A DNA stretch of 64,000 nt from Planococcus shenhongbingii (GCF_030413635.1 NZ_CP129235.1:1550001-1614000), one strand, 5' to 3'. Shown: positions 27,661 to 37,042, counted from the stretch's first letter. The notes: generated from the sequence alone by a model not told the origin. A program made the numbers and translations.

Positions 27661-28599
27661 ATGGCCTTATCGTTTTTATCGAGAAAAGCGCGAGTCGCGA
27701 CAATAACTATAGAAGAAGACGCGATTCGTCATGTCGATTTGAAATCCCATTCACCGCTTCAATTAAGCTGTGCGGAAGAGCTTGCTCTTCCCGCTGGCAT
27801 CATTGAAGACGGGAAAATCATCGACACCGAAGCGCTGGAAGCGATACTCGATAAGGCTGTCAATCAGTGGGGTCTCTCTAAGAAGTCAGTCCGATTCCTC
27901 GCCCCTGACGAATTCGTTATTATCCGCAAAGTACCATACCCCGAAGATGTTGAAACCGATGAACTGAAAGGCCATTTCTTCATCGAAATCGGTTCAACGC
28001 TTTACTTGCCCTTCGAAGATCCCGTCTTTGATGTGGTGCCGTACCATACCGATACCGAAGAACCGGAAGTGATCATCATCGCTTCGAAAGAATCGGTCAT
28101 CCAGGATTATGAAAATGCAATAGACAATGTGAAGTTAAAAGCGGTTGTAGCTGATATCACGCCGCTCGCTTTATACCGGCTGGCTTATCTGCAGCATGAT
28201 TTCACGGAAGACGAGCATGTCATGCTGATCGATCTGCAGTCGAAGAAAATGACAATTTCCATTTTCCATGAGCATTTTCCTCTGTTTATGCGGCCGGTCG
28301 ATCTGGAAGTGTCATCGACGATTTCTGAAGACCCTGCAGCGGTGATGGAAGTGATCGAAGAGGAATCCGAAAAGCTTGCCAATTTTTATAGCTATAATAT
28401 GAACGGCGGCGAAGTCGGCATTACGAAAGTGATTTGTAACGGTGAATACAGCGATTGGGACGCGTTCCGGACACGTTTGGAAGAGCGTTTTTCTTTGCCT
28501 GTTTTGCCGGTTGTCATCGATGCCATCCCTTCCGACAATTCGGAAGCTGTACCCGGACGTTTTAACCGCGCCATCGGTCTTGCGCTGAAAGAGGTGTGA
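27661..28599 (+). CDS. pilM: type IV pilus assembly protein PilM
   Basis: 312-aa actin/FtsA-like ATPase fold protein of the cytoplasmic alignment complex. Family features: KKSVRFLAPDEFVIIRKVPYP, KAVVADITPLALYRL, and the nucleotide-binding LIDLQSKKMTISI strand-loop. PilM binds the cytoplasmic N-terminus of PilN, encoded 3 nt downstream. TAGGAG precedes the ATG. Confidence 0.9.
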   Translation: MALSFLSRKARVATITIEEDAIRHVDLKSHSPLQLSCAEELALPAGIIEDGKIIDTEALEAILDKAVNQWGLSKKSVRFLAPDEFVIIRKVPYPEDVETDELKGHFFIEIGSTLYLPFEDPVFDVVPYHTDTEEPEVIIIASKESVIQDYENAIDNVKLKAVVADITPLALYRLAYLQHDFTEDEHVMLIDLQSKKMTISIFHEHFPLFMRPVDLEVSSTISEDPAAVMEVIEEESEKLANFYSYNMNGGEVGITKVICNGEYSDWDAFRTRLEERFSLPVLPVVIDAIPSDNSEAVPGRFNRAIGLALKEV

Positions 28600-28602
28600 T
28601 CC

Positions 28603-29430
28603 ATGCTTGTCGATATTAACTTATTGCCGCAGAAAGAGCGGGACCGCCCCGCTTTTATCATTGCGGCGATTTCTATTTTATTGCTTGCTGTCATTCTTTG
28701 GGCAGTCTTTGCGTTTTTGGCGAATGCCAATGAAAACGAACAAACTGAACTGACAGCCCAAACAGCGCAAGTAGCAGCAGAACAAGCGGCTATCCGCGAG
28801 CAATTGGAAGCAAAGCAAGGCATGAATGAAGAACAGCAATTGAAAGTCACCGTCGACTGGGCGGAAAGCTATCAATTTGATACTTTGCCGCTTTTAAAGG
28901 ACTTGGTATCCAAATTGCCGGCTCGCGGATTTTTCGATAGTTTCTCTTATGTGGGACTCGATCAAGCTGTCTTGACCGTGCAGTTCGATACCGCCCGTGA
29001 AGCTGCGTTTTATTTAGCTCAGTTAAAAACTTCTGAATTGCTTAAATCAGCTACTTTAGATTCTGTGACTCAAGAGGAGCTGGAAGCAGATGCAGCACCG
29101 ACTACTGGTGAAACGGTTGTAGTGGTTGAAGAGGAAGATGTAGTAGTTGAAAATCCTCGTTACCTGGCAACTTACACTTTGTTGTTTGTTGATGACCGGA
29201 TTCCGGCGGAAGTGGTTGAAGGCGAAGTGCCGGCAGAAGGTACTGCAGAACAGCCAGCTGCCGAAACGCCGCCTGCTGAGACTCCAGCAGATGCTCCAGC
29301 TACAGAAACCCCACCAGCTGAAACAACAGAAACACCAGCAACCGAACCGGCTGCGAAGGTTGATGTGGATGTAGAAGTGAACCAGGAAACACCTGCCACT
29401 CCAGAAGGAACGGAGGGGAATGGACAATGA
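28603..29430 (+). CDS. pilN: type IV pilus assembly protein PilN
   Basis: 275-aa bitopic membrane protein. The N-terminal INLLPQKERDR (residues 4-14) is the PilM-binding signature. One transmembrane helix (~18-42) is followed by a coiled coil and a ferredoxin-like domain (~85-150). The last ~75 residues are a P/A/E/T-rich low-complexity tail (ETPPAETPADAPATETPP), ending in VDVDVEVN plus an acidic stretch. The tail is unusual for PilN, and the VDVDVEVN motif recurs in PilO. Confidence 0.88.
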   Translation: MLVDINLLPQKERDRPAFIIAAISILLLAVILWAVFAFLANANENEQTELTAQTAQVAAEQAAIREQLEAKQGMNEEQQLKVTVDWAESYQFDTLPLLKDLVSKLPARGFFDSFSYVGLDQAVLTVQFDTAREAAFYLAQLKTSELLKSATLDSVTQEELEADAAPTTGETVVVVEEEDVVVENPRYLATYTLLFVDDRIPAEVVEGEVPAEGTAEQPAAETPPAETPADAPATETPPAETTETPATEPAAKVDVDVEVNQETPATPEGTEGNGQ

Positions 29431-30197
29431 GCAGTATGACGAAAAGCCAGAAAGAAAAAGGCCTGATCATTTTAGCGATTGTCTTTTTATTGGCACTTGG
29501 AGCTTATTCCTATTTTATGGTCTATGCACCGACGAAAGATGCACGCTTACAGGCTGAACAAACTTTAAGCTCTGAACGCGACGTCTTGATCTCACTTCAG
29601 ACGCAATTGAAAGAATTGCCAGAAGGCGAGAAAATTAGCACCAGCGAACTGCAGCAGAAAGTCTCAATCGAACCTTTATCAGAACTGCTTGTTTTGCAGA
29701 TTGAACAAGCAGAGCTGCTTTCAGAATCGCTTATAACGGATATCGGCATTGTGGAAGAGCCGGTAACATTGCCGGTGCCGGTCGAAGGCCTGGAAAATCT
29801 TCAGCAAGTCAAAACCACTGTCGCTTTTCAGACAGCAGATTATCATGGCATTACGACATTCATCAAAGAAATCGAAGCGATGGACCGCATCCTGGTCATT
29901 GACTCGATCGACTTTGGCGCCAATGATGAAGTGACGACTGTGGAAGCGGTAAAAGAACCGCTTGACGTCACGCTGAGCTTTTCCGCATATTTCCGTCCGG
30001 ATCTGATCGCTTTAGCTGACACACTTCCGAAAGTCGATGCACCGCCGCCAGCCGGCAAGATGAATCCGTTGCCGCAAAACGACGGCACGGCTTTAGTTGA
30101 GGAAGAGGTAGCCATACCTGTCGAAGACGAGACGAACGTTGATGTAGACGTTGAAGTCAATGTCGGAGCCGACCAATCAGCAACTGACAGCCAGTAA
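29427..30197 (+). CDS. pilO: type IV pilus assembly protein PilO
   Basis: 256-aa bitopic membrane protein. Short cytoplasmic N-terminus, one transmembrane helix (~14-32), coiled coil (LQAEQTLSSERDVLISLQTQLKEL) and a PilO/GspM-like domain (~90-190: TTVAFQTADYHGITTFIKEIEAMDRILVIDSIDF). It pairs with PilN; the start overlaps the pilN stop by 4 nt. The C-terminal tail is acidic and includes NVDVDVEVN, matching the PilN tail. Terminator follows. Confidence 0.88.
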   Translation: MSSMTKSQKEKGLIILAIVFLLALGAYSYFMVYAPTKDARLQAEQTLSSERDVLISLQTQLKELPEGEKISTSELQQKVSIEPLSELLVLQIEQAELLSESLITDIGIVEEPVTLPVPVEGLENLQQVKTTVAFQTADYHGITTFIKEIEAMDRILVIDSIDFGANDEVTTVEAVKEPLDVTLSFSAYFRPDLIALADTLPKVDAPPPAGKMNPLPQNDGTALVEEEVAIPVEDETNVDVDVEVNVGADQSATDSQ

Positions 30198-30211
30198 TGG
30201 ATAAAACAGGC

Positions 30212-30243
30212 AAGGAGAAATCATTGTGATTTCTCCTTTTTTA
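30212..30243 (+). terminator. terminator after pilO
   Basis: 12-bp perfect stem AAGGAGAAATCA/TGATTTCTCCTT, TTG loop, T run. Confidence 0.9.
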
Positions 30244-30283
30244 ATAAGGTGTATTCTAATTTCCTATTGTTAGTCTATTTTAT

Positions 30284-30341
30284 GATATGGAGCCAAACAG
30301 CGGAGACGCCCGCGGCAAGCGCAGCTGTTTTGCGGAATATC
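30284..30341. mobile_element. MITE-like repeat copy 2 (internally deleted, 58 bp)
   Basis: Only the two ends of the 125-bp element are present (GATATGGAGCCAAACAGCGG... and ...GCAGCTGTTTTGCGGAATATC). The whole central part is missing, as in deletion derivatives of transposable elements. It sits between pilO and the prepilin peptidase gene. Confidence 0.65.
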
Positions 30342-30391
30342 AACACTGAAGTAACGTATGTATAAAAATTTAAAAGTGAAGAAGGGTTTCT

Positions 30392-31147
30392 ATGTTTATC
30401 ACCTATACAGCTTTCTTTTCAATATTTGGGCTCGTGTTCGGCTCGTTCTATAATGTCGTAGGATTGCGCGTGCCGAAAAACGAATCGATCGCTTTTCCGC
30501 CTTCCCATTGCACGAAATGCGACCGCCAGCTGACGGCGCTCGACTTGGTTCCGGTATTTTCTTATTTATTCTTGAGAGGGCGCTGCCGTTCATGCGGAGA
30601 AAAGATCCATTGGGTCTACCCGTTGATGGAAGCAATCACAGCCGCGTTATTTGCCATTTCGTTTTGGCAGCTGGGTTTTACGCCTGAACTGATTGTTGCG
30701 CTCATTTTCGTATCGCTTCTGGTCATCATCATGGTCTCGGATATCGCTTATATGCTGATTCCGGATAAGGTGCTTTTACCAGTCGGTATCGTTTTATTGG
30801 CATTGCGTTTGTTCATCCCGCTCGACCCGTGGTGGGATGCATTGCTCGGTGCTGCTATTGGATTCGGTATTTTATTATTGATTGCCATTGTTTCAAAAGG
30901 CGGCATGGGCGGCGGCGACATCAAACTGTTTTTCGTCATCGGTTTGGTGCTCGGGACGAGTGGCACGTTAATGACCTTGTTCTTTGCTTCGCTCATTGGA
31001 GCGATTGCTGGAATCATTCAGCTGCGCATCAACAACCAAGACCGCAAGACACCGGTGCCATTCGGTCCGTCGATTGCACTTGGCGCCGTCATCACTTATT
31101 TCTGGGGCGACACGTTATTGAACTGGTATATGAATTTCTGGGGATGA
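30392..31147 (+). CDS. pilD: prepilin peptidase / N-methyltransferase (PilD/ComC)
   Basis: 251-aa polytopic aspartic peptidase that removes leaders from the prepilins upstream and methylates the new N-terminus. The methyltransferase region has the zinc-type motif CTKC...CRSC (~C42-C70). Catalytic aspartates are in VSDIAYMLIPDK (~115) and GGGDIKLFF (~174). Eight hydrophobic helices. The position between folC and maf is exactly that of comC in B. subtilis, so it probably also serves the competence pseudopilus. Confidence 0.94.
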   Translation: MFITYTAFFSIFGLVFGSFYNVVGLRVPKNESIAFPPSHCTKCDRQLTALDLVPVFSYLFLRGRCRSCGEKIHWVYPLMEAITAALFAISFWQLGFTPELIVALIFVSLLVIIMVSDIAYMLIPDKVLLPVGIVLLALRLFIPLDPWWDALLGAAIGFGILLLIAIVSKGGMGGGDIKLFFVIGLVLGTSGTLMTLFFASLIGAIAGIIQLRINNQDRKTPVPFGPSIALGAVITYFWGDTLLNWYMNFWG

Positions 31148-31170
31148 AGCTAATGGCTTCATCTTTTTTT
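31143..31170 (+). terminator. terminator after the prepilin peptidase gene
   Basis: Stem GATGAAGC/GCTTCATC with a TAATG loop and seven T residues; it overlaps the stop codon. Confidence 0.85.
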
Positions 31171-31328
31171 GTTGATTAAAATTTCATGTCAGGCTTTACA
31201 TACATCTGTAATTTCCTTTGACAAGTTTGATCAAGATACATATTCTTTTTGATTTGAAACAAAGTGGAAATAATTAAGAGTAGATTAAATTTTATTTACG
31301 ATGTACAAACAGATAACCTATTGAATTA

Positions 31329-31438
31329 GCAGAAGGCGGCGACTCCAGCGGAAAAAGAGGTCCAGGCGAGACCCCGGAGAGCGAAGCTCGAGGAGGCTCG
31401 CGGGCCTCCCGCGGAAAGCGTCCGCCTGGAGCGAATTC
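31329..31438. repeat. GC-rich intergenic repeat, second family, copy 1
   Basis: About 110 bp, GC-rich island in an A/T-rich gap, with inverted ends GGCGACTCC...GGAAAGCGTCCGCCTGGAGCG. A related copy in the other orientation is at 59293-59412. Similar sequences are known as scattered intergenic repeats in Bacillaceae/Planococcaceae. The rest of the 31171-31642 gap shows no gene. Confidence 0.6.
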
Positions 31439-31642
31439 GATTTTAAAGCACTTACCTTACAAACAATATTTCATTAAAATATTAATTTGAGCGGTGCAGC
31501 TAATCGCTTCTCGCAGAAAACCACCGCCAAATCTCATTTTTGATATGCGCATTTCCCGGCAAAAATAATTTTTGCGAATTTGCCTACAATTTTCATCTTT
31601 TCGGATTTTGGGTATGATGCTAAAAAAGGGAGGAATTTAGTT

Positions 31643-32254
31643 ATGAAATTCAAAGCCACTCAGCCGGTCATCCTGGCTTCAGCATCACCGCGCAGAAAAG
31701 AATTATTGGAAGGCATCGGCATCGACTTTTCGATCATCCCGAGTTTGAAAGAAGAGCCGGACCCGTCGCAGTTCCAGACGGCGATGGGCTACGTCATTGA
31801 ATGCGCGATGCAAAAAGCGAAAGACGTCGCGAAAACACATCCGGAAGCGGTCGTCATCGGTTCGGATACGGTCGTCGTACTGGACGGTGAGATTTTGCGC
31901 AAGCCGCAGAGCAAACAGCAAGCCCAGGAATATCTGCACCGGCTGTCAGGCCAGACGCACGACGTCATCACAGCGATCACGATCGTCAAAGGCAATAGCG
32001 AGCAGTCGTTCCATGAAATGACCCGTGTGACGTTCTACGACTTGCCTGAAGACTGGATCGAGGCTTATACCAGCACCGATGACCCGTACGACAAAGCGGG
32101 CGCATACGGCATCCAGACAATGTCCGGCTTATTCGTCAGAAAAATTGACGGCGATTACAATACGGTCGTCGGTTTGCCGATAGCGAGCTTGACACAAAAG
32201 CTGCTGCTGTCGGGTTATATTGCACTGGAAGGGAGCCGCGTCCATGCAGATTGA
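31643..32254 (+). CDS. maf: Maf-family nucleotide pyrophosphatase / septum inhibitor
   Basis: 203-aa Maf/Ham1-like house-cleaning pyrophosphatase for modified pyrimidine nucleotides; overproduction blocks septation in B. subtilis. The motif ILASASPRRKELLEG lies at residues ~10-24, SDTVVVLDGEILRKP near 75, and YDKAGAYGIQ near 150. ATG 31643 is preceded by GGGAGG; the open frame further up is not used. Overlaps radC by 11 nt. Confidence 0.93.
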   Translation: MKFKATQPVILASASPRRKELLEGIGIDFSIIPSLKEEPDPSQFQTAMGYVIECAMQKAKDVAKTHPEAVVIGSDTVVVLDGEILRKPQSKQQAQEYLHRLSGQTHDVITAITIVKGNSEQSFHEMTRVTFYDLPEDWIEAYTSTDDPYDKAGAYGIQTMSGLFVRKIDGDYNTVVGLPIASLTQKLLLSGYIALEGSRVHAD

Positions 32255-32936
32255 ACAGGCATTGATGATCCGGGACGTCCATGCTGCTGACCGCCCGAGA
32301 GAGCGGCTGGTCAACCAAGGCGCGATGAGCTTATCGAACCAGGAGCTCATCGCGATTTTGCTGCGCACCGGCACGAAACAGGAATCGGTTTTGCATTTGG
32401 CGAACCGGGTCCTGACTTATTTTGAACAGATTCAGGGATTGAAAGACGCGACGATTGAAGAAATGATTTCCATCAAAGGCATCGGCCAGGCAAAAGCGGT
32501 GCAGCTCCTCGCGGCGGTTGAGCTTGGCCGGCGTCTGTCCTCGAAACAGACCGATACGAAATTCACCATCCGTTCCCCGAAAGATGCCGCTTCGTATTTG
32601 ATGGCGGATATGACTTCACTCAAACAGGAACATTTCGTCGTATTGTTCCTCAATATCAAAAACCAGGTCATGCATAAACAGACCATATTTGTCGGCAGTT
32701 TGAACGCCAGCATCGTCCATCCGCGCGAAATTTTCCGGGAAGCGGTGAGGCGTTCTTCTGCGTCAATAGTTTGTGCCCATAATCACCCGTCCGGCAATCC
32801 GGCGCCTTCCCCTGAAGACATCGCTGTTACCAAGCGTTTGATGGAAGCGGGAAGCATCATCGGCATAGAGCTATTGGATCATATAATTATAGGCGACCAT
32901 CAGTTCACTTCCTTGAACGAAAAGGGATTTATGTAG
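32244..32936 (+). CDS. radC: RadC family protein (JAB/MPN domain)
   Basis: 230 aa. Two helix-hairpin-helix-like motifs in the N-half ([24 protein letters not shown]) and a C-terminal JAB metalloprotease-like domain with the zinc motif [15 protein letters not shown] (~172-186). Long called a DNA repair protein, but that role is doubtful; the true function is unknown. Start ATG 32244 lies within the maf 3' end. Typical maf-radC-mreB order. Confidence 0.92.
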   Translation: MQIEQALMIRDVHAADRPRERLVNQGAMSLSNQELIAILLRTGTKQESVLHLANRVLTYFEQIQGLKDATIEEMISIKGIGQAKAVQLLAAVELGRRLSSKQTDTKFTIRSPKDAASYLMADMTSLKQEHFVVLFLNIKNQVMHKQTIFVGSLNASIVHPREIFREAVRRSSASIVCAHNHPSGNPAPSPEDIAVTKRLMEAGSIIGIELLDHIIIGDHQFTSLNEKGFM

Positions 32937-33025
32937 GACTGTTACTTTCTCTTCATTTCGGCTATAATGAAAGGTATTGTATTGACTCTATGGCACTTTG
33001 GCATATAAAGAAGGGAAGAATTTAC

Positions 33026-34054
33026 GTGTTTGGAATTGGATCGAAAGATGTAGGGATAGATTTAGGTACGGCTAATACGCTGGTTTTCATTAAAGATAAA
33101 GGGATTGTTCTTCGTGAACCGTCTGTTGTTGTTAAGAACACCATTACGGGTGAGATCCTTGCAGTCGGGAACGAAGCACGCAAAATGATGGGCCGTACAC
33201 CTGGGTCAATCGTCGCGATCCGTCCGATGAAAGACGGAGTGATCGCTGATTTCGATACGACTGCAGCGATGATCCAATATTATTTGCGGGAAGCGTTGAA
33301 ATCGTCCGGCCGCAACTGGCAGAAACCGAACATCATGATTTGTGTGCCTTATGGCATCACTTCCGTGGAAAGCCGCGCTATCATTAATGCCGCTCGCCAG
33401 GCTGGAGCCCGCGAAGCTTATACTATTGAAGAGCCGTTTGCAGCTGCAATCGGCGCAAATCTGCCTGTTTGGGAACCTACCGGCAGTATGGTCGTCGATA
33501 TTGGTGGCGGTACGACTGAAGTGGCCGTCATTTCACTTGGCGGAATTGTCTCTAGCCAGTCTGTCCGCGTTGCTGGGGATGCATTTGATATTGCGGTTAC
33601 CCAGCATATCCGCAAAACATATAACGTTATGATCGGTGAACGGACAGCAGAAGCGATTAAAATGGAAATTGGTTCTGCCAGCACTGTAACAGAAGAAGAG
33701 AAAAATGCTAAAATGGAAATCCGTGGACGTGATATGCTTACTGGGCTGCCGAAAACGATTGAAATCACTGCAGCAGAAATCTCTGAAGCGCTGAAAGAAG
33801 CGATCGAATCGATTATGGTCGCCATCAGATCCACGCTTGAAAAGACGCCGCCTGAACTGTCAGCGGATGTCATGGAGCGCGGAATTGTGTTGACAGGTGG
33901 CGGAGCTTTGCTTAAGAACCTGGACAAAGTGATTGCGGATGAAACGGGTCTGCCAGTGATCATCGCAGAAAATCCATTGGACTGCGTAGCGATCGGAACT
34001 GGTAAAGCTTTAGATAATATAGAACAGGTTCGACGCCAGCAATCACATAAATAA
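33026..34054 (+). CDS. mreB: rod shape-determining actin homologue MreB
   Basis: 342-aa bacterial actin that organises lateral cell-wall synthesis as membrane-bound filaments. Phosphate 1 motif [12 protein letters not shown] (~9-20), phosphate 2 [16 protein letters not shown] (~155-170), adenosine motif LTGGGALL (~285). GTG 33026 gives [10 protein letters not shown], the conserved amphipathic start, with AAGGGAAG upstream; the upstream open codons are rejected. A rod-shape gene set suggests rods or at least retained machinery. Confidence 0.95.
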   Translation: MFGIGSKDVGIDLGTANTLVFIKDKGIVLREPSVVVKNTITGEILAVGNEARKMMGRTPGSIVAIRPMKDGVIADFDTTAAMIQYYLREALKSSGRNWQKPNIMICVPYGITSVESRAIINAARQAGAREAYTIEEPFAAAIGANLPVWEPTGSMVVDIGGGTTEVAVISLGGIVSSQSVRVAGDAFDIAVTQHIRKTYNVMIGERTAEAIKMEIGSASTVTEEEKNAKMEIRGRDMLTGLPKTIEITAAEISEALKEAIESIMVAIRSTLEKTPPELSADVMERGIVLTGGGALLKNLDKVIADETGLPVIIAENPLDCVAIGTGKALDNIEQVRRQQSHK

Positions 34055-34068
34055 GGAGGATTGCCGTA

Positions 34069-34953
34069 ATGTTCCATTTTTTTACAAACAAGCGGCTTAT
34101 TTTGCTGCTGTTGGGCGTCATCCTGCTTGTTGCTTTAATTTCTTTTTCTCTCCGGGACCGCGATAATGTGTCGCTGCCGGAGCAAATCATCAAGGATGGC
34201 GTCGGAGCCGGCCAAATGGTCTTTTCCGGACCCGCTCATTTCGTCACTGGGATTTTTGACAGCATAGATTCTCTTTTAAATACATATGAAGAAAATAAGT
34301 ATTTGAAATCGCGTTTAGAAGAGTTTGCAAGCGTGCAAGCGGAAGCGACCAATCTGCGTTCTGAGAACGACGAACTGAAAGCACTTGTCGGCAAAGAAGA
34401 AGATTTGCGCAGCTACAACCCGATCCATGCCACCGTCATTGCCCGCAATCCGGATCAATGGGAAGAGAAAATCATCATCAATGAAGGATCGACGAACGGG
34501 GTCAAGGAAAATATGGCCGTTATGACTGCTCAAGGCCTTATCGGCAAAGTGGTCTTGACTACGCCGTTCACTTCCACTGTTGAATTGATTTCGACCCAGA
34601 ATCCGAATTACCGGGTATCGGCCATGGTAATCGGCGGCAAAAAAGATGTTTTCGGCTTGATCGAAGGCTATGACGTGGAACGCCGCGAATTGCTGCTGAA
34701 ACGGATTGATGCAGATATCGACTTGAAAGTAGGCCAGCAAGTCATTTCAAGCGGACTCGGCGGCATTTTCCCGAAAGGCATCGTCATCGGGGAAATTACG
34801 GAAATCGCCATTGATGAATTCGGTTTGACGAAGCTGGTGTATGTTAAACCGGCGGCTGATTTTTCGCTGCTGAATCATGTCGTGATTGCGGATCGGGTTT
34901 TACCGGAAGTAGACGGGGAAGATAATGGAGAAGTCGGAGATGAGGAATCATGA
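34069..34953 (+). CDS. mreC: rod shape-determining protein MreC
   Basis: 294-aa bitopic membrane protein. One transmembrane helix (~9-25), a coiled coil (YEENKYLKSRLEEFASVQAEATNLRSENDELK, ~65-100) and a beta-rich extracellular domain (VIARNPDQWEEKIIINEGSTNGVKENMAVMT). It scaffolds the elongasome with MreD and RodA/PBP2. AAGGAGG site; 4-nt overlap with mreD. Confidence 0.94.
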   Translation: MFHFFTNKRLILLLLGVILLVALISFSLRDRDNVSLPEQIIKDGVGAGQMVFSGPAHFVTGIFDSIDSLLNTYEENKYLKSRLEEFASVQAEATNLRSENDELKALVGKEEDLRSYNPIHATVIARNPDQWEEKIIINEGSTNGVKENMAVMTAQGLIGKVVLTTPFTSTVELISTQNPNYRVSAMVIGGKKDVFGLIEGYDVERRELLLKRIDADIDLKVGQQVISSGLGGIFPKGIVIGEITEIAIDEFGLTKLVYVKPAADFSLLNHVVIADRVLPEVDGEDNGEVGDEES

Positions 34954-35492
34954 TGAGATTTCTGATTCCGTTGATCGGGCTTTTCCTGTTTTACTTGGAA
35001 CCGGTATTCGGCTTGTTTTCGCCATTACAGATCGGCGGGGAATATTATTATGTCGTCCCCCGTTTTCTGATTATGTTTTTGATTTTTGTGTCGGTTTATT
35101 TCGACACAAAACACGCAATGTTTTACGGATTATTTTTCGGCCTCTTGTATGATGTCTTTTTCATCGATATAATTGGTCTATATTCTTTTTTGTATCCGGC
35201 GATTTGTGTGCTGGCTGGATACATCGTGAAAAACCTGCAACGGAATTTATACATCACGACGATGGTGACCTTGGTATTGACTGCTGCATTTGAATTTATC
35301 CTGTATCAGTTTTTCTCCTTGATCTCGTTGACGTCGATTCCGATAGGCACATTTTTCGATACACGGCTGATGCCGACGATGATTGCAAACTCGATGTTCT
35401 TGGTCATTCTCGGCTGGGCATTCAGATCAATGATTGTCGGCCGGTTTGAAGCACGGCGGAAAAATCCGAGTTTATCACGCTTTAACGGATAG
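34950..35492 (+). CDS. mreD: rod shape-determining protein MreD
   Basis: 180-aa polytopic membrane protein with about five hydrophobic helices and the family motif GLLYDVFFIDIIGLYSFLYP (residues ~67-86). Partner of MreC in the elongasome; translation start overlaps the mreC stop. Confidence 0.9.
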   Translation: MMRFLIPLIGLFLFYLEPVFGLFSPLQIGGEYYYVVPRFLIMFLIFVSVYFDTKHAMFYGLFFGLLYDVFFIDIIGLYSFLYPAICVLAGYIVKNLQRNLYITTMVTLVLTAAFEFILYQFFSLISLTSIPIGTFFDTRLMPTMIANSMFLVILGWAFRSMIVGRFEARRKNPSLSRFNG

Positions 35493-35512
35493 CTATTTAA
35501 AAGCGGTAAAAC

Positions 35513-35542
35513 TTGGTGGTTCAAGTTTTAATTTATTATAAT
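35513..35542 (+). promoter_or_regulatory. candidate minCD promoter
   Basis: TTGGTG (35513-35518), 18-bp spacer, perfect TATAAT (35537-35542), 22 nt before the minC start. It would let minCD be made apart from mreBCD. Confidence 0.55.
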
Positions 35543-35563
35543 GGAAGCGCAGGTGACACATTT

Positions 35564-36229
35564 TTGAAGAATCTTGTCTATATCAAAGGGACGAAACAGG
35601 GGCTTGTGCTGCAGCTCGACGACCAGTGTTCTTACACCGATCTGCTAAAAGAGCTGCAGGCAAAGGTGTCGGACCCTGCGCTTGAAGGCAGTGCAGAAGT
35701 ACAGATTAACCTTGGCAACCGGTATTGCACGGAAGCCCAGATCAAAGAAATTACCAACATCACGCAAAAAGATACGGAGTTGCGCGTCATTAGTGTGAAA
35801 AGCGATGTGATTACGGTTGAAGAAAGCAATCGCCGTATTCTGGAGCGCCAGTCCGAAACGTATGTCGGCATCGTACGCTCTGGCCAAATCGTCAGAGCGG
35901 AAGGCGACCTCGTCGTTGTCGGGGACGTCAATCCGAACGGCCGCGTCGTCGCCGGCGGCAATATTTATGTGCTGGGCCGTTTGAAAGGCATCGCGCATGC
36001 AGGGGCGAACGGCAACCGGGAGGCGGTCATTGCCGCTTCATGGCTCGAAGCAACGCATTTGCAGATCGATGACGAATTGGAAATTATGACAGATGAGTTG
36101 ACAGTGTTATCGGAACAGCCGGAAATGGAATGTGCTTATTTACATAAAAATGGCAGCATCATTATCGACCGTTTGCAGGAATTGCGATTCTTGCGGCCTG
36201 AAATTTCAACGTTTAAAGGAGGAAGCTAA
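35564..36229 (+). CDS. minC: septum site-determining protein MinC
   Basis: 221-aa FtsZ inhibitor. The N-terminal domain begins LVYIKGTKQGLVLQLDD and the C-terminal beta-helix has GDVNPNGRVVAGGNIYVLGRLKG (~120-142), the MinD/FtsZ-binding face. Start TTG 35564 is chosen by the GCAGGTGA site and agreement with B. subtilis MinC length; the upstream frame opening is not used. Acts with MinD at cell poles. Confidence 0.93.
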   Translation: MKNLVYIKGTKQGLVLQLDDQCSYTDLLKELQAKVSDPALEGSAEVQINLGNRYCTEAQIKEITNITQKDTELRVISVKSDVITVEESNRRILERQSETYVGIVRSGQIVRAEGDLVVVGDVNPNGRVVAGGNIYVLGRLKGIAHAGANGNREAVIAASWLEATHLQIDDELEIMTDELTVLSEQPEMECAYLHKNGSIIIDRLQELRFLRPEISTFKGGS

Positions 36230-36230
36230 T

Positions 36231-37034
36231 GTGGGAGAAGCAATAGTGATTACATCAGGTAAGGGAGGCGTCGGAAAGACGACGACAACCGCCAATCTCG
36301 GCACTGCATTGGCTCTTCAAGGGAAAAAGGTATGCTTGATCGATACGGATATAGGTTTACGGAATTTAGATGTTATTCTTGGGCTCGAAAACCGGATCAT
36401 TTACGATTTGGTGGACGTCCTCGATGGCCGCTGCAAAGTGCATCAAGCGCTTGTTAAAGATAAACGTTTTGATGATATGCTGTATTTGCTGCCTGCTGCG
36501 CAGACGACAGATAAAAACGCGATCAATCCGGAACAGATGAAGGAACTCGTCACTGAACTGAAAAAAGAGTACGATTTCGTCATCATCGACTGCCCGGCTG
36601 GTATCGAGCAAGGCTATAAAAACGCCGTTGCTGGTGCGGACAAAGCAATTGTCGTAACCACTCCTGAAATTTCAGCAGTGCGCGACGCCGACCGCATCAT
36701 CGGCCTTTTGGAACTTGAAGAAGGAATCGAACCGCCAAAATTGATCATCAACCGTATTCGCCAGCATTTGATGAATGCCGGCGATTCAATGGATATCAAT
36801 GAAATCACGACGCATCTTTCCATCGACTTGCTGGGAATCGTAGCCGATGACGAAACGGTCATCTCAAGCTCGAACCGCGGCGAGCCGGTTGTGATGGATC
36901 CGACCAACCGTGCCGCTCTTGGCTACCGCAACATTGCCCGCCGGATTCTGGGTGAATCCGTGCCGCTGATGACGATGGATAAAAAGAACCAAGGCGTTTT
37001 TTCAAAAATCAAAGCGATTTTCGCGAAATCCTGA
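36231..37034 (+). CDS. minD: septum site-determining ATPase MinD
   Basis: 267-aa ParA/MinD ATPase. Deviant Walker A KGGVGKTTTT (~11-20), Walker B FVIIDCPAGIE (~118), and a C-terminal amphipathic membrane-targeting helix rich in F/I/K (NQGVFSKIKAIFAKS). Starts with GTG 36231 one nt after the minC stop, with AAAGGAGG upstream. Tethers MinC to the membrane. Confidence 0.95.
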   Translation: MGEAIVITSGKGGVGKTTTTANLGTALALQGKKVCLIDTDIGLRNLDVILGLENRIIYDLVDVLDGRCKVHQALVKDKRFDDMLYLLPAAQTTDKNAINPEQMKELVTELKKEYDFVIIDCPAGIEQGYKNAVAGADKAIVVTTPEISAVRDADRIIGLLELEEGIEPPKLIINRIRQHLMNAGDSMDINEITTHLSIDLLGIVADDETVISSSNRGEPVVMDPTNRAALGYRNIARRILGESVPLMTMDKKNQGVFSKIKAIFAKS

Positions 37035-37042
37035 TAGCTTGG

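Noticed and set aside
31171..31328. Small gene (spoIIB position) between pilD and maf
   Set aside because: B. subtilis has spoIIB between comC and maf, but no frame of useful length or ribosome binding site is seen here.
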